A DNA stretch of 64,000 nucleotides from Peptococcaceae bacterium (GCA_019420345.1 JAHZHI010000024.1:1-64000), one strand, 5' to 3'. Numbered from the stretch's first letter, positions 24,242-33,873 are shown. Program-made: numbers and translations. Notes: generated by a model not told the origin, from the letters alone.

Positions 24242-27200
24242 TTAAGCGTTGATCAAGGCACCATTCCGGTCGATGGTGAGGACGCGGTCCTGGTAGCCGT
24301 CGACGTGGATGGTGACGGTGGTGTTGCCGTTTGTGGTGAAGCTGCTGTCGTGCAGCATCAGGGTGTTGTCGCTGGTGTCGATGTGGAACTCATCGTTGTT
24401 GAGAAAATCGACATCGGATTTTTCGTATTTCGTACCATTGACGGTGAGGGTGAAGCTGTCGTCCGAGAGATAGGCGGCGGTGTTGTCGGCGTTGGCAAAG
24501 CTCAGGGTGTAGAACCATGCGCCATACTTTTTCTTCACAGTTGGTCCTTCCGGCATGGTTGGTGCTTCTGTGGTTTCGACGGTGGCTGTGGATGCAGTAT
24601 CGTCAAAAGAAATTTGACCATCTTTGCTCACGGTGAAGGTCAGGTCTTTGTAGCCGTCGGCTTTGATGACGACTTTGGCATTTTTGCCGTTGAAGACGCT
24701 GCCATTGAAAAAGAGGTATTTATACTGGCCGCTGCTGCTTGCCATGTATTCTGTTGTGCCCAGATGGTAATAGGACACTTTTTCAAAGTCGACGTCGTTG
24801 ATGGATACGCTGGTCACGGCATTGACATATGCCTGGGCGTCTTCTGGCTTTTGACCGTCGTGGTCAAAGTAGAGGTAGCTGGAGTCGCTGCTGCTGCCAT
24901 AGCTGACCACTGGCACTTCCTTTGCTTCAGGCGCTGGCGCTGCTGGCACAGTTGGCGGTTCCGGCGCGGCTTCTTCTGTGACGCTGGTTGTTGGATCTTT
25001 AGGCGCAGAGGCGGTGTCGTTGAGGGTGAGTTCGCCGTCTTTGTCCACGGTGAGGCTCAGATCCTTGTAGCCTTTGGCTTTGATGACAACGGTGGTGTCT
25101 TTTCCTTTGAAGGTGCTGTCTTTAAAAGAGATGTACTTCGTTCCGCTGGTGCTGACGACGTATTCTCCCAAATCCAAAAGGTAGTAGCTGACTTTTTCAA
25201 AGTCGGCGTCATTGACCGACACGCTGGTCACCGCTTTTGCATAGGTTTCTGCTTCTTTCGAATGGTGTCCATCCTTATCGAAGTAGATGTAGCTGTACCC
25301 GCCGCCAATGCCGTAGCTGACAACTGGCACATCTTTTTCTTCCGTCGTTACTGGCGGAGCAGGCGGCGCTGGTGGTTCCGGCGTGGCTTCTTTGGCGATG
25401 CTGACGCTGACAATCATGTCTTTGTAGCCATCGGCCGAGAGGGTGACGATGTTGTCGCCGGTCTTGAAGGCACTCTTGTTGAGGTAGAGGGCGTTTTTGC
25501 CGGTGCCGTTGTCCTGCCACTGATACTGGTTGTCACCTGGGGTGCCGAGGAGGGCGTCAAAGAGGCTGTAGGTGGTGCCGTTGACACTGATGGCAGTGAG
25601 CTTGTCCTGCCAGGTGCTGTTTACCTCATTGAAGGTCAGCAGCACGGTGCCGTTGTCTGGGAAGGATGGCGCTGGTGCTGCTGGCGCTTCGGCGACGGTT
25701 GGTGTGCTGGCGGCGCTGTCGCTGGTTTTGGCGTCCTTGGCGACATGGAAGGTGGCGTCGTTGTAGCCGGTGGCGGAGAGTGTGACGCTGTTGTCTTCCT
25801 TGTTGAAGTCCTTGTCCTGGAGAGTGAGGTCGTAGCCGCCGGTGGCATTGACGCTCCAGCGGTATTCGCGCTTGTTCAGCTCGGAAAGATCAGCAGCTGG
25901 GCCGTAGGCTTTGCTGTTGACGCTGACGGCGCTGAGATTGTTGCCCCAGTCGGCGGCTGCGCTGTCAAAGGTGAGCACATAGTTGCCGTCGCTATTTTTG
26001 GTGGTGGCGGTTGGCTGTGGTGTCGCCTTCTTTTCGCCGCTGACCACAAATGGCTGGGTGGTGAGGCGGTTGTAATACTGGGCGTCGAGGCTGATGGTGT
26101 AGCGGCCGTCTTCGTTGAAGAGGGTGCCGTCGTTGTCGACAATGGTCAGCACGTTGTTTTTGCTGATGGTGTAGTAGTTGTCGTCGTAGCTGCCAGCGCC
26201 GCGCGGATAGACGCCGCGGGTTTCGCCGCTTGGTTTGTAGACGGTGACGGTGGTGAGGTGGTTGAGGAAGTCGCCTTTTGACCCTTCCACCGTCATGCGC
26301 ACTTGATTGCCGCGGGTGACGTCGCCGGGGCCGGAGAGGCCCGTTTCCAGATTACGGGTGTAGCGCACGCTCAGCTGTTTGGCGCGGAAGCCGTCGGCAT
26401 AGAGGGTGATGGTGTTTTCATCCGCAGGCAGAAGGCCGAGCGCTTCGTGGTCGATGGTGAGGGTGTCACCGTCGATGTGGTAATATTTGTTGTCGAGGTC
26501 CATCGGCCATTTGTTGATGTTGATGCTGTTCAGCTTTTTGAAATAGCCGGCATCGCTGGCTTTGAGATGGATGTCCTCACCTTTTGGCACGGCGGTGATG
26601 GCCTTGCCGTCAGCATCTACCAGCATGACTTCCGGTGTCTGCTGGCCGACCCAGGTGCCGTTGCTTTGAACATCACCGAGGAGGTTGTCTTCGAGCACCG
26701 ATTTCACCGTGGACGGTTTGTTGCGGGTTTCCCAGCGGGCGTCTTCGGTGTAGTCGGCGAAGGAGAGGTAGCTGCCAGCGGCGCGGGCGGTGCTTACAGC
26801 GGTGATGTAGTCGCGCCAGTTGTAGGCAGTGCCGTCGCTGGTCCAGGCGGTGTCGTAGCCGGACATGTCGTTGTGCCAGCGGCCGACGATGCCTTTGGCG
26901 GCGTCGTTGGCGAGGCCGAGCTTGTCGAGCAGTTCGGCGTTGATGAGCAGATCGGCGTCAAATTTCAGATTTGCGGAAATGCCCAATCCGCCGCCACCGC
27001 CGCTGCTGCCAGTGCCGCCGCCAGGCACTACAGAGGTGGCGCTGGAGCGTGCATCCAGGCTGCGGATGGCGCGGCTTGTTCTTGCCACTGGCGCTTCTTC
27101 GCCGCCGGTGACGGTGAAGGTGGCGCTCATGTCTTTGAAGCCGTTGGCATGGACGGTGAGGGTGTAGGTGCCGTTGTTCGGCAGATTGTTGCGTCCGTTT

Positions 27201-29644
27201 TCGGCCTTGACATCGTTATAGAGCACGAAGGAGTCGCCGATTTGGTACCAGTCGCGGATCATTTCCAGCTCCACGGTGCTGCCGTCCGGGCGGGTGAGCT
27301 CGGCGGCGTAGGCTGGGTTGGTGACGCCGTAGGTCATGTTGAGAATCTTGAAATGGGCGTTGACACCGGAGGTATAGGTGCCGCTGCCATCCAGCTGCAG
27401 CACCGGCGCCAGGGCGTTGACCACGTGAATTGGCACCAGCGCCGGGTCGTGGCCGTCGGCATTGACGCGCACATAGTAGCGCCCGTTTTCGGTGAAGTTC
27501 TTCTGGCCCAGGGTGATGCTGATGGTGCCGTCGCCGTTTTTCGTGTAGGCCAGGTTGTCGTTGAGGGTGTTTTTGTTTTCATTGAAGGCAACCAGCTGCA
27601 CGGTGCCGCTGGTGTTTTCCGGCACAGCTGCAAACCAGGCGCGGTCGGCGTCGCTTCTCTGGGAGAATTCCAGCAGCACGCTGCCGCTGCCATTGTCGCT
27701 GCGTTCTGCTGCCGGACTGAAGAAGGCTGGGGCATCGCTTTTGGCCTTGCCGCTGATGCTGAAGGTGGTTTTCGCTGGATCCACGCGCACCTGGCCTTTG
27801 TCGTCATAGTTGGTCAGGTGATAGTCCCAGGTGGAAAGGGTGCCGTGGGCAATGATGTAGTCTGGCGCTGTGATGCCGTGCACCGCCGGTGCGGTTGGGC
27901 TGGCATTGTCAGAAAGGGCCACGGTTTGTGCAACGTCGCCGCTTTTGACGGTGAGCTGAGCCGGGTTCAGCGCGGTGATTTCCCATTTCACGAGGCTGCC
28001 ATCGTCGCTGATCGGGGTGAAGGCCTTGCTCACGTCGGTGCCGTCGACGGTCAGGGTGCAGTCTTTGAGGCTGTGACCGTCAGTGAATTGTACCGTCACA
28101 TACTGGCACCAGCCGAGGTCCACGAGCTTAGTGGCTTCGGTGTTGACCAGTGTGGCGGAGACGGGGGCTTCCGTGGTGGCTGTTGTGGCGGTGTTGTCGG
28201 TGCCAGGTGTGGTGGTGCTTGTGCTGGTACCGCTTTGATCGCCAGCTTTTCCGCTTTCGCCTGCGTTGTCTTTAGCATGCGTTTCATGGTGCTTTTTGGT
28301 GGCACCGGAGGTGCCGTCTGGCTTGGCGGCAGGCTTTTTGCCGTTATCGCTGGCAAGGGTTCTGTCCTGTGTTTTATCAGCGTCCGCCTTGGCTTTTTCT
28401 TTTTCCTTGGCGGTCTTTTTGGTGGCGCCGGAAGTGCCATCTGGATCTTTGGCAGGCAGTTTATCCACGGTGGCTGATTCACCAGCAGCCACAGCGCTGT
28501 CACCGGCCATGACGCCGCTGGTGCCTTTGGCTGCGGTGACGGTGCTGCCTTTCGTTAAAACGGTGACGTTGTTGGCGTTGGCAGCGACTTTTTCAACGCT
28601 GCCGTTGCCGTCGATGGTGACGCGCTCAGCGGAGGCGGTCAGCTGCTTGATGGCGGCTTCTTTGTCGACTTTGACATGGGCGGTTTTATCCACCTGCACG
28701 GTGTCCAGGCTGCCTGCAGCCAATGTGACATCGCTCTGCACGGTGACGGTGCCCAGATCACCGTTCGTGGCGCTGAGTACAGCGGCACGGTTTGGGTTGT
28801 TGACGACCACGCCTTTGGCGTTGACGTTGTCCAATGTCAGTTTCTTTGAGGCGCCGCGCACGACGATGCGCCCTTCCGCAGTGACTTTATCCAGCTGCAC
28901 GGTGTCGGCGGTGTCAGCGACGATGACATCGCCTTTGATGGTCAGGCCGGAGAGGTTTGCGTCACTTTGGCGCACAATGACGTTCCCGTCAATGACGCCG
29001 CCGTCCTTTGGCACCGTCTCCGCATCGATGTACTGCGCCACAAGGTTGCTCATGACGGCGGCAAACTCGGCGCGGGTGATGGAGGCTTTGGGATTCAGGC
29101 GCGCGCCGTCGTTGCCGTTCACGTAACCGCCGCCGACCATGGCAGCGACGGTGCCTTTCGCCCAGCTGGAGACGCTGTCGCTGTCACTGAATGCAGTCAA
29201 CGCTTTGGCGTCGCCGTCTTTTAAGGCAAAGGCGCGTGCCAGCACGGAGAAGGCTTCTTCACGGGTGATGGCGCGCTCAGGTTCCAGCATGCCGCTGCCG
29301 GCGCCGGCAAAAGTACCCATTTGCACGGCCTTGGCCATGTCGTCACGGTACCAGGCATCGCTGCTTACGTCGCTGTAACCATCGAGGGCAGCTTTGGCGC
29401 TGCTTGCAAAGGCGCGGTTGATGATGGCGGCCATCTGGGCGCGGGTGAGCAGGCCCTGCGGCGCAATGCGGCCTTCGCTTACGCCGCCGAGCAGGCCGTT
29501 GTCGATGGCGCGGGTCAGCGCTGCCGACGACCAATCGTTGGGAAAATCTGCGTAATCTGCTGCTGAAGCGCCCAGGGCGCCGGTCGGGCTCATCAGGATC
29601 GCCGCTGCGCAGACCGCAGCAATGGCTTTCTTAGGTTTGTACAT
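24242..29644 (-). CDS. Giant SLH-domain surface protein with Hb-interacting-like repeats
   Basis: Exported protein of 1800 residues. The start is the ATG at 29644, six bases after AAGGAGG; two upstream start codons have no proper site. After the signal peptide (MYKPKKAIAAVCAAAILM...) come three SLH motifs (about 30-210: LTRAQMAAIINRAF, ITREEAFSVLARAF, ITRAEFAAVMSNL), which bind cell-wall polymer. A short beta-helix-like segment follows (VIVRQSDANLSGLTIKGDVI), then a Lys/Ala/Thr-rich linker (about 390-490). The rest holds about nine beta modules ending in a pattern such as NIVTLSADGYKDMIVSVS, spaced by Pro/Ala-rich linkers. These resemble the Shr-like Hb-interacting (DUF1533) repeats found in Gram-positive haem-uptake and surface proteins, though haem binding is not shown. 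A Gly/Ser-rich hinge lies near residue 900. Confidence 0.85.
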   Translation of the reverse strand: MYKPKKAIAAVCAAAILMSPTGALGASAADYADFPNDWSSAALTRAIDNGLLGGVSEGRIAPQGLLTRAQMAAIINRAFASSAKAALDGYSDVSSDAWYRDDMAKAVQMGTFAGAGSGMLEPERAITREEAFSVLARAFALKDGDAKALTAFSDSDSVSSWAKGTVAAMVGGGYVNGNDGARLNPKASITRAEFAAVMSNLVAQYIDAETVPKDGGVIDGNVIVRQSDANLSGLTIKGDVIVADTADTVQLDKVTAEGRIVVRGASKKLTLDNVNAKGVVVNNPNRAAVLSATNGDLGTVTVQSDVTLAAGSLDTVQVDKTAHVKVDKEAAIKQLTASAERVTIDGNGSVEKVAANANNVTVLTKGSTVTAAKGTSGVMAGDSAVAAGESATVDKLPAKDPDGTSGATKKTAKEKEKAKADADKTQDRTLASDNGKKPAAKPDGTSGATKKHHETHAKDNAGESGKAGDQSGTSTSTTTPGTDNTATTATTEAPVSATLVNTEATKLVDLGWCQYVTVQFTDGHSLKDCTLTVDGTDVSKAFTPISDDGSLVKWEITALNPAQLTVKSGDVAQTVALSDNASPTAPAVHGITAPDYIIAHGTLSTWDYHLTNYDDKGQVRVDPAKTTFSISGKAKSDAPAFFSPAAERSDNGSGSVLLEFSQRSDADRAWFAAVPENTSGTVQLVAFNENKNTLNDNLAYTKNGDGTISITLGQKNFTENGRYYVRVNADGHDPALVPIHVVNALAPVLQLDGSGTYTSGVNAHFKILNMTYGVTNPAYAAELTRPDGSTVELEMIRDWYQIGDSFVLYNDVKAENGRNNLPNNGTYTLTVHANGFKDMSATFTVTGGEEAPVARTSRAIRSLDARSSATSVVPGGGTGSSGGGGGLGISANLKFDADLLINAELLDKLGLANDAAKGIVGRWHNDMSGYDTAWTSDGTAYNWRDYITAVSTARAAGSYLSFADYTEDARWETRNKPSTVKSVLEDNLLGDVQSNGTWVGQQTPEVMLVDADGKAITAVPKGEDIHLKASDAGYFKKLNSININKWPMDLDNKYYHIDGDTLTIDHEALGLLPADENTITLYADGFRAKQLSVRYTRNLETGLSGPGDVTRGNQVRMTVEGSKGDFLNHLTTVTVYKPSGETRGVYPRGAGSYDDNYYTISKNNVLTIVDNDGTLFNEDGRYTISLDAQYYNRLTTQPFVVSGEKKATPQPTATTKNSDGNYVLTFDSAAADWGNNLSAVSVNSKAYGPAADLSELNKREYRWSVNATGGYDLTLQDKDFNKEDNSVTLSATGYNDATFHVAKDAKTSDSAASTPTVAEAPAAPAPSFPDNGTVLLTFNEVNSTWQDKLTAISVNGTTYSLFDALLGTPGDNQYQWQDNGTGKNALYLNKSAFKTGDNIVTLSADGYKDMIVSVSIAKEATPEPPAPPAPPVTTEEKDVPVVSYGIGGGYSYIYFDKDGHHSKEAETYAKAVTSVSVNDADFEKVSYYLLDLGEYVVSTSGTKYISFKDSTFKGKDTTVVIKAKGYKDLSLTVDKDGELTLNDTASAPKDPTTSVTEEAAPEPPTVPAAPAPEAKEVPVVSYGSSSDSSYLYFDHDGQKPEDAQAYVNAVTSVSINDVDFEKVSYYHLGTTEYMASSSGQYKYLFFNGSVFNGKNAKVVIKADGYKDLTFTVSKDGQISFDDTASTATVETTEAPTMPEGPTVKKKYGAWFYTLSFANADNTAAYLSDDSFTLTVNGTKYEKSDVDFLNNDEFHIDTSDNTLMLHDSSFTTNGNTTVTIHVDGYQDRVLTIDRNGALINA

Positions 29645-29843
29645 AATCATCCTCCTTGTTTTGGACACAGCCGATGGCTGCGAAAAGTTTAAGCTCAATT
29701 TAAGCTAAGGTTAGCTATACAATACTGGACCGCTAAAGATTGCGTAAGGCGGAAATGGGTCAAAAAAATGCCGAATCGGGCAAAGTTGCCTATATGCAAC
29801 ACAGCGCTCGCACAATAGGAGCGCATCTGTTATTGAGAGATGC

Positions 29844-29872
29844 TTGACAATGGGCGATATGCTTGGTAGGAT
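29844..29872 (+). promoter_or_regulatory. Promoter of the efflux-pump leader
   Basis: TTGACA, 17 bases, TAGGAT. The predicted start is near 29879. Confidence 0.7.
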
Positions 29873-29878
29873 AAAAGT

Positions 29879-30003
29879 GCCTGAGATGATGCGGCAATGC
29901 TGCAGGGTTTCAGATTATCATGGTTACTGCCGGATAGGTGTTACAAGGACCGGATAAGGCTGCGGACTGAAATGTCCGCGTTCTTGTCGGATCCTTTTTA
30001 TTT
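29879..30003 (+). promoter_or_regulatory. Riboswitch-like attenuator, possibly guanidine-IV
   Basis: A 125-base leader between promoter and gene ends in a terminator: AAGGACCGGA / TCGGATCCTT with inner GCGGAC/GTCCGC, then TTTTTATTT (29954-30003). Upstream is a conserved-looking core, ATGGTTACTGCCGGATAG then GTGTTACAAGGACC. GGTT in it could pair with GACC of the terminator arm. As I recall it, this core and the position in front of an efflux gene match the guanidine-IV (mepA) class, but I could not run a covariance model. Confidence 0.5.
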
Positions 30004-30024
30004 GTTTTAAAGGGAGGAATTTTT

Positions 30025-31230
30025 GTGAACAAAACATTTGTCATCGTTCTCATTGCCTGCATGAATATGATTGTGCCGTTGTCGCTCGACATGTATCTGC
30101 CGGCGGTGCCTCACATGACGGCGGCTTTTGGCACGACGGAATCGCTGGTGAATTTGACGCTGGTGGGGTTTTTCTTCTTTATGGCTGTGGGCACGCTGTT
30201 GTTTGGGCCGCTCAGCGATAAATACGGCCGCAAGATGCTTCTGCTCGCAGGCACTCTGGTGTATGCGGTGTTTAGTGCGGGCTGCGCGCTGGCGACGAGC
30301 ATCTGGCTGCTGATTGCTGCCCGCGTGCTGCAGGCGCTGGGCGCAGGCTGTATGGTGGCTATTTCGACGGCAATGATCAAAGACTGCTTCGACCGCCGCA
30401 CCCGCGATACCATTCTCGCCATCGTTCAGGCGATGGCAGTGATAGCGCCGATGCTGGCACCGATTGTTGGTGCGTTTATTGTCACGCATGCAGGGTGGCG
30501 CGCCACGTTTGCCGTGCTGGCGGTGCTGGGCGCCCTTTGCACGGCGGCGGTTGCTTGTCTCAAAGAAACGCTGCCTGCCGCAGAACGGTATCGCGGCACG
30601 CTTGCTGGCAGCCTGGGCTTGCTGGTCGATGTTGGCCGTAACGCCAGCTTCACCCTGTTTCTTGGGTCGGCGGCCATGCTGGCTGCGCCTTATATGGGCT
30701 ATATTGCGGTGTGCTCCTATGTGTACATCGATTTCTTTGGGCTTTCGGAAACCAGTTACAGCTATTACTTCGCGTTCAATTCTGCGGCAGCGATTCTCGG
30801 GCCCATTCTTTATGTAAAGGCAGTGCGTCGCTTTACGCCGCGCACGATGATGAACGTGTGTCTGATTGTGACGGCGCTCTGCGGGGGGCTTCTGCTGGTT
30901 TTCGGCAGTTTGCTGCCGCTGGCGTTTATGCTCTGTTTCCTGCCGTTTACGATCATTGAGAGCGCTTTGCGGCCAATGAGCACGGCGCTTTTGCTCAATC
31001 AGCAGGAGCGCGACACCGGCTCCGCCTCGGCGCTGATCAACTTTGTCAATACGGTTCTCGGCAGTTTGGGGATGGTGCTGGCGCCCATTCTTTCAAGCAA
31101 TTACGTTCATGGTTTGGGCCTTTTGCTCGTTATTTTTGCGGTTGTGGCGGCGATGTTGTGGTTTGCGGTGCTTCGTCATGGCCGCCGCACCGGTCATGGG
31201 CTCCAAGGTGTTGACCGTGTGAGTGTCTGA
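30025..31230 (+). CDS. Bcr/CflA-type MFS drug efflux transporter
   Basis: Membrane protein of 401 residues, GTG start behind AGGGAGG. Twelve hydrophobic helices are expected. The N-terminus has the Bcr/CflA pattern SLDMYLPAVPHMTAAFGTTE and the MFS loop GPLSDKYGRKMLLLAG between helices 2 and 3, with R-V-L-Q-A-L-G-A-G after helix 4. It would export small toxic compounds by proton antiport. It is preceded by a riboswitch-like leader, so its expression is probably tied to a ligand; if that leader is guanidine-IV, guanidinium or related cations would be the inducer. The gene has a terminator at 31261. Confidence 0.88.
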   Translation: MNKTFVIVLIACMNMIVPLSLDMYLPAVPHMTAAFGTTESLVNLTLVGFFFFMAVGTLLFGPLSDKYGRKMLLLAGTLVYAVFSAGCALATSIWLLIAARVLQALGAGCMVAISTAMIKDCFDRRTRDTILAIVQAMAVIAPMLAPIVGAFIVTHAGWRATFAVLAVLGALCTAAVACLKETLPAAERYRGTLAGSLGLLVDVGRNASFTLFLGSAAMLAAPYMGYIAVCSYVYIDFFGLSETSYSYYFAFNSAAAILGPILYVKAVRRFTPRTMMNVCLIVTALCGGLLLVFGSLLPLAFMLCFLPFTIIESALRPMSTALLLNQQERDTGSASALINFVNTVLGSLGMVLAPILSSNYVHGLGLLLVIFAVVAAMLWFAVLRHGRRTGHGLQGVDRVSV

Positions 31231-31260
31231 TTCAGGCTTTTCTGCATTGGGTTAAAATTT

Positions 31261-31290
31261 GGACCGAAAGTGGCGAACAGCGGTCTTTTT
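31261..31290 (+). terminator. Terminator after the efflux gene
   Basis: GGACCG...CGGTC hairpin then TTTTT. The stem is short. Confidence 0.5.
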
Positions 31291-31362
31291 ATGGTAAAAT
31301 AAAGCGATAAGTCATTTTTTGTGGCTGCGGCCACGTTTAATACCATTAAAAGGAGGATATGA

Positions 31363-33024
31363 ATGGAAGTATCGTTACCTATTCTCATGCTGTTCATTGC
31401 ACTGGTGCTTTTGGTGTGTACGATTTTGAAAAAAGTAACGGTGCGCATTGGTATTCCCTCGCTGCTGGCGTTTATTGTTTTGGGGATGGTCTTTGGTTCG
31501 GACGGGCTTTTAAATATTCCTTTTGATGATTATCGCTTTGCTGAGGAATTGAGCACGGTGGCACTGGCCATCATCATGTTTTACGGCGGCTTTGGGACAA
31601 GCTGGAAGGCGGCAAAGCCGGTGGCTGGCATGGCGATCCTCTTGTCGAGCCTGGGCACCGTGGCCACTGCTGGCCTGGTGGGGCTGTTCTGCCACTATGT
31701 GTTGGGCATGCCGATGCTGGAAGGGCTGCTTTGCGGGGCGCTGCTGTCGTCCACCGATGCGGCGTCGGTGTTCTCGGTGTTGCGTTCCCGCAATTTGGCG
31801 CTCAAAGAAAACACGGCGTCGCTCTTGGAAGTGGAGAGCGGTTCTAATGACCCTTTTGCCTACATGCTGACGATCATTCTCTTAACGGCTATGGGCGGCG
31901 GCATTACTGCTGGTGAAATCGGTACCATGTTTGCCACACAGCTGATTTTGGGGCTGGTGTTCGGTTTTGGCATTGGTTTTCTGGCACATTGGGCATTGTC
32001 GCGCGACATGTTTCATTATGCTGAAGCACAGACAATTTTCATTGTGGCAGTGGCGCTGTTTGGCTACGCATTGCCGCAGGCGCTGGGCGGCACAGGCTTT
32101 TTGAGTGTGTACATTGTAGGGCTCTTATTGGGCAACAGTGTGCTGCCGGAACGCCGCACGCTGGTGCCGTTCTTTGACGGGGTGACGGGCATTCTCGATT
32201 CGATGCTGTTCTTCCTGCTGGGGCTCTTGTCGTTTCCGTCCCGTCTGTTGGCGGTGCTGCCGCAGGCACTGGCGATTGCGCTGTTTTTGACGTTTGTGGC
32301 GCGCCCATTGGTGACACACGTGCTGATGCGGCCGTTCGGCGGCAGTTTGGCACGGCGAGTGCTGGTGTCCTTCGCAGGCTTGCGCGGGGCAGCATCGGTG
32401 GTGTTTGCGATCATCGCGGTGATCAATCCGGTGGAAATGGAGAACGATATGTTCCACATTGTTTTTGGCGTGGTGCTGTTCTCGATTGCTTTTCAGGGCT
32501 CGCTTCTGCCGATGGTGGCAAAAAAGCTGCATATGATCGACGAAGGCGGCAACGTTTTCAAAACCTTCACCGACTATGTAGATGAAACACCGGTCAACTT
32601 TATCCAGTTTGAAATCACGCCGGATCATGAATGGGTCAATAAGCGTGTCATGGACATTACTTTGCCGCCGGGCTCCATTTTGATCAGCCTCAATCGCGAC
32701 GAGACGGAGATGGTGCCGAAGGGCAACACGGTGCTCAAGGCAGGCGATGTGCTGATTCTCTGCGCGCTCATCGAAGGCGATGCACCGCCGGATATTACGC
32801 TGGTGGAGAAGGTCATCGAGGAAGAGGATTACGTGCCGAACATGACCATTGCGACGATGCCGCATCGGCCAAATGCGCTGATTGTGCTGATTCAGCGCGA
32901 CGGCGATTATATTATCCCGGATGGCAGCACGACCATTGAGCTGGGCGACAAGCTGTTGATCAACTACACCGGCGATCTCAGCCATCCTGGAGAACCACAC
33001 AAAGGCGCGAAGGCCACTGCCTGA
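31363..33024 (+). CDS. NhaP2-type cation/proton antiporter with TrkA-C domains
   Basis: Protein of 553 residues. The N-terminal 390 residues form about 12 membrane helices of the CPA1 (NhaP/NhaP2/CvrA) family: GALLSSTDAASVFSVL and LLEVESGSNDPFAYM contain the conserved acidic residues of the ion site. The C-terminal cytosolic part (about 400-545) looks like two RCK-C/TrkA-C domains (WVNKRVMDITLPPGSILI, VLKAGDVLILCA, later TTIELGDKLLI), typical of the K+/H+ NhaP2 subgroup and a regulatory ligand site. The ATG follows AAGGAGGATATGA. It is monocistronic; a terminator follows at 33040. Confidence 0.9.
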   Translation: MEVSLPILMLFIALVLLVCTILKKVTVRIGIPSLLAFIVLGMVFGSDGLLNIPFDDYRFAEELSTVALAIIMFYGGFGTSWKAAKPVAGMAILLSSLGTVATAGLVGLFCHYVLGMPMLEGLLCGALLSSTDAASVFSVLRSRNLALKENTASLLEVESGSNDPFAYMLTIILLTAMGGGITAGEIGTMFATQLILGLVFGFGIGFLAHWALSRDMFHYAEAQTIFIVAVALFGYALPQALGGTGFLSVYIVGLLLGNSVLPERRTLVPFFDGVTGILDSMLFFLLGLLSFPSRLLAVLPQALAIALFLTFVARPLVTHVLMRPFGGSLARRVLVSFAGLRGAASVVFAIIAVINPVEMENDMFHIVFGVVLFSIAFQGSLLPMVAKKLHMIDEGGNVFKTFTDYVDETPVNFIQFEITPDHEWVNKRVMDITLPPGSILISLNRDETEMVPKGNTVLKAGDVLILCALIEGDAPPDITLVEKVIEEEDYVPNMTIATMPHRPNALIVLIQRDGDYIIPDGSTTIELGDKLLINYTGDLSHPGEPHKGAKATA

Positions 33025-33039
33025 ACGACGACGCATAAC

Positions 33040-33072
33040 CACGGCTCGGTGATGATCACCGGGCCGTTTTTT
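33040..33072 (+). terminator. Terminator after the antiporter gene
   Basis: ACGGCTCGGTGAT / ATCACCGGGCCGT stem then TTTTTT. Confidence 0.9.
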
Positions 33073-33117
33073 GCGCGGCGCGCCGCGGCTGACGGCGAAA
33101 GTTTTGTGCGGAAATCC

Positions 33118-33146
33118 TTGACAGCGAGCGGCTGCTGTGGTATTAT
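33118..33146 (+). promoter_or_regulatory. Promoter of infC operon
   Basis: TTGACA, 17 bases, TATTAT. Confidence 0.8.
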
Positions 33147-33152
33147 AACAAA

Positions 33153-33290
33153 CGATGCAGAAAGCAGAAACCATCCGTTTCTCACCCTCCGCCGCAAGTG
33201 GCTGTTGGTCGCAGTGATAGAAAGATAGCGCCTTTATGGCTGCTGTCGTTATTTTGATCTGTCAACGGGTGGCTCACACCCGTTTTTTTA
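33153..33290 (+). promoter_or_regulatory. infC leader with attenuator
   Basis: A 140-base leader ends in AACGGGTG / CACCCGTT followed by TTTTTTT (33264-33290), just before the infC site. Position and layout match the L20-responsive leaders of Firmicutes infC-rpmI-rplT operons, in which free L20 promotes termination. The L20-binding fold was not modelled. Confidence 0.7.
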
Positions 33291-33318
33291 TTGGGAAAAA
33301 TTGATGGAGGTGATAACA

Positions 33319-33849
33319 ATCAGCAAGGAATTGCGCGTGAACGAACAGATTCGTTGCCGTGAGATCCGTGTCATCGACGAACAGGGAACTCAGGTTGGCG
33401 TCATGAATCCACGTGATGCGATGAAGCTGGCTGACGAAAGAGGGCTGGACCTCGTTGAGGTATCCCCTGGCGCAAAGCCACCAGTATGCCGCATTATGGA
33501 CTATGGCAAGTACAGATACGAACAGAACAAGAAAGAACGCGAGACCCGCAAGAACCAGAAAGTGATCTCGATCAAGGAAGTGAAACTGCGTCCAAACATC
33601 GAAGATCACGACTTCAACACCAAGGTGCGCAACGCTGCCAAGTTCCTGGCTGCTGGCGACAAGGTGAAGGTTACGATCATGTTCCGTGGTCGTGAAGTCA
33701 CCCGTCCAGAAGCAGGGAAGGAACTGTGCGACCGCGTCGCCGCCGAAGTTGCCGATGTGGCAAAGGTGGAGAAGGAAGCGAAGGTCGAAGGCCGCAACAT
33801 GACAATGATGCTCGTGCCTTTGCGCGAAAAAGATAAAGAAAAGAAATAA
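33319..33849 (+). CDS. infC: Translation initiation factor IF-3
   Basis: IF-3, 176 residues; it binds the 30S subunit and checks start-codon pairing. The N-domain (NEQIRCREIRVIDEQGTQVGV) and C-domain (RPNIEDHDFNTKVRNAAKFL, KVTIMFRGRE) are both complete. The start is most likely the ATC at 33319, five bases after GGAGGTGAT, giving the typical SKELRVNEQIR N-terminus. Rare starts (ATT, ATC, ATA) in infC are known to let IF-3 regulate its own translation. Two in-frame upstream starts (TTG 33301, ATG 33304) overlap the ribosome site and are rejected. First gene of infC-rpmI-rplT. Confidence 0.95.
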   Translation: MSKELRVNEQIRCREIRVIDEQGTQVGVMNPRDAMKLADERGLDLVEVSPGAKPPVCRIMDYGKYRYEQNKKERETRKNQKVISIKEVKLRPNIEDHDFNTKVRNAAKFLAAGDKVKVTIMFRGREVTRPEAGKELCDRVAAEVADVAKVEKEAKVEGRNMTMMLVPLREKDKEKK

Positions 33850-33873
33850 GCGATTTGAGAGGAGAACATTCTA

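Noticed and set aside
24305..28477. Very long plus-strand frames (658 and 724 codons) opposite the SLH adhesin
   Set aside because: No ribosome site and no signal or domain. The frames mirror the codon bias of the real minus-strand gene, whose SLH motifs are intact.
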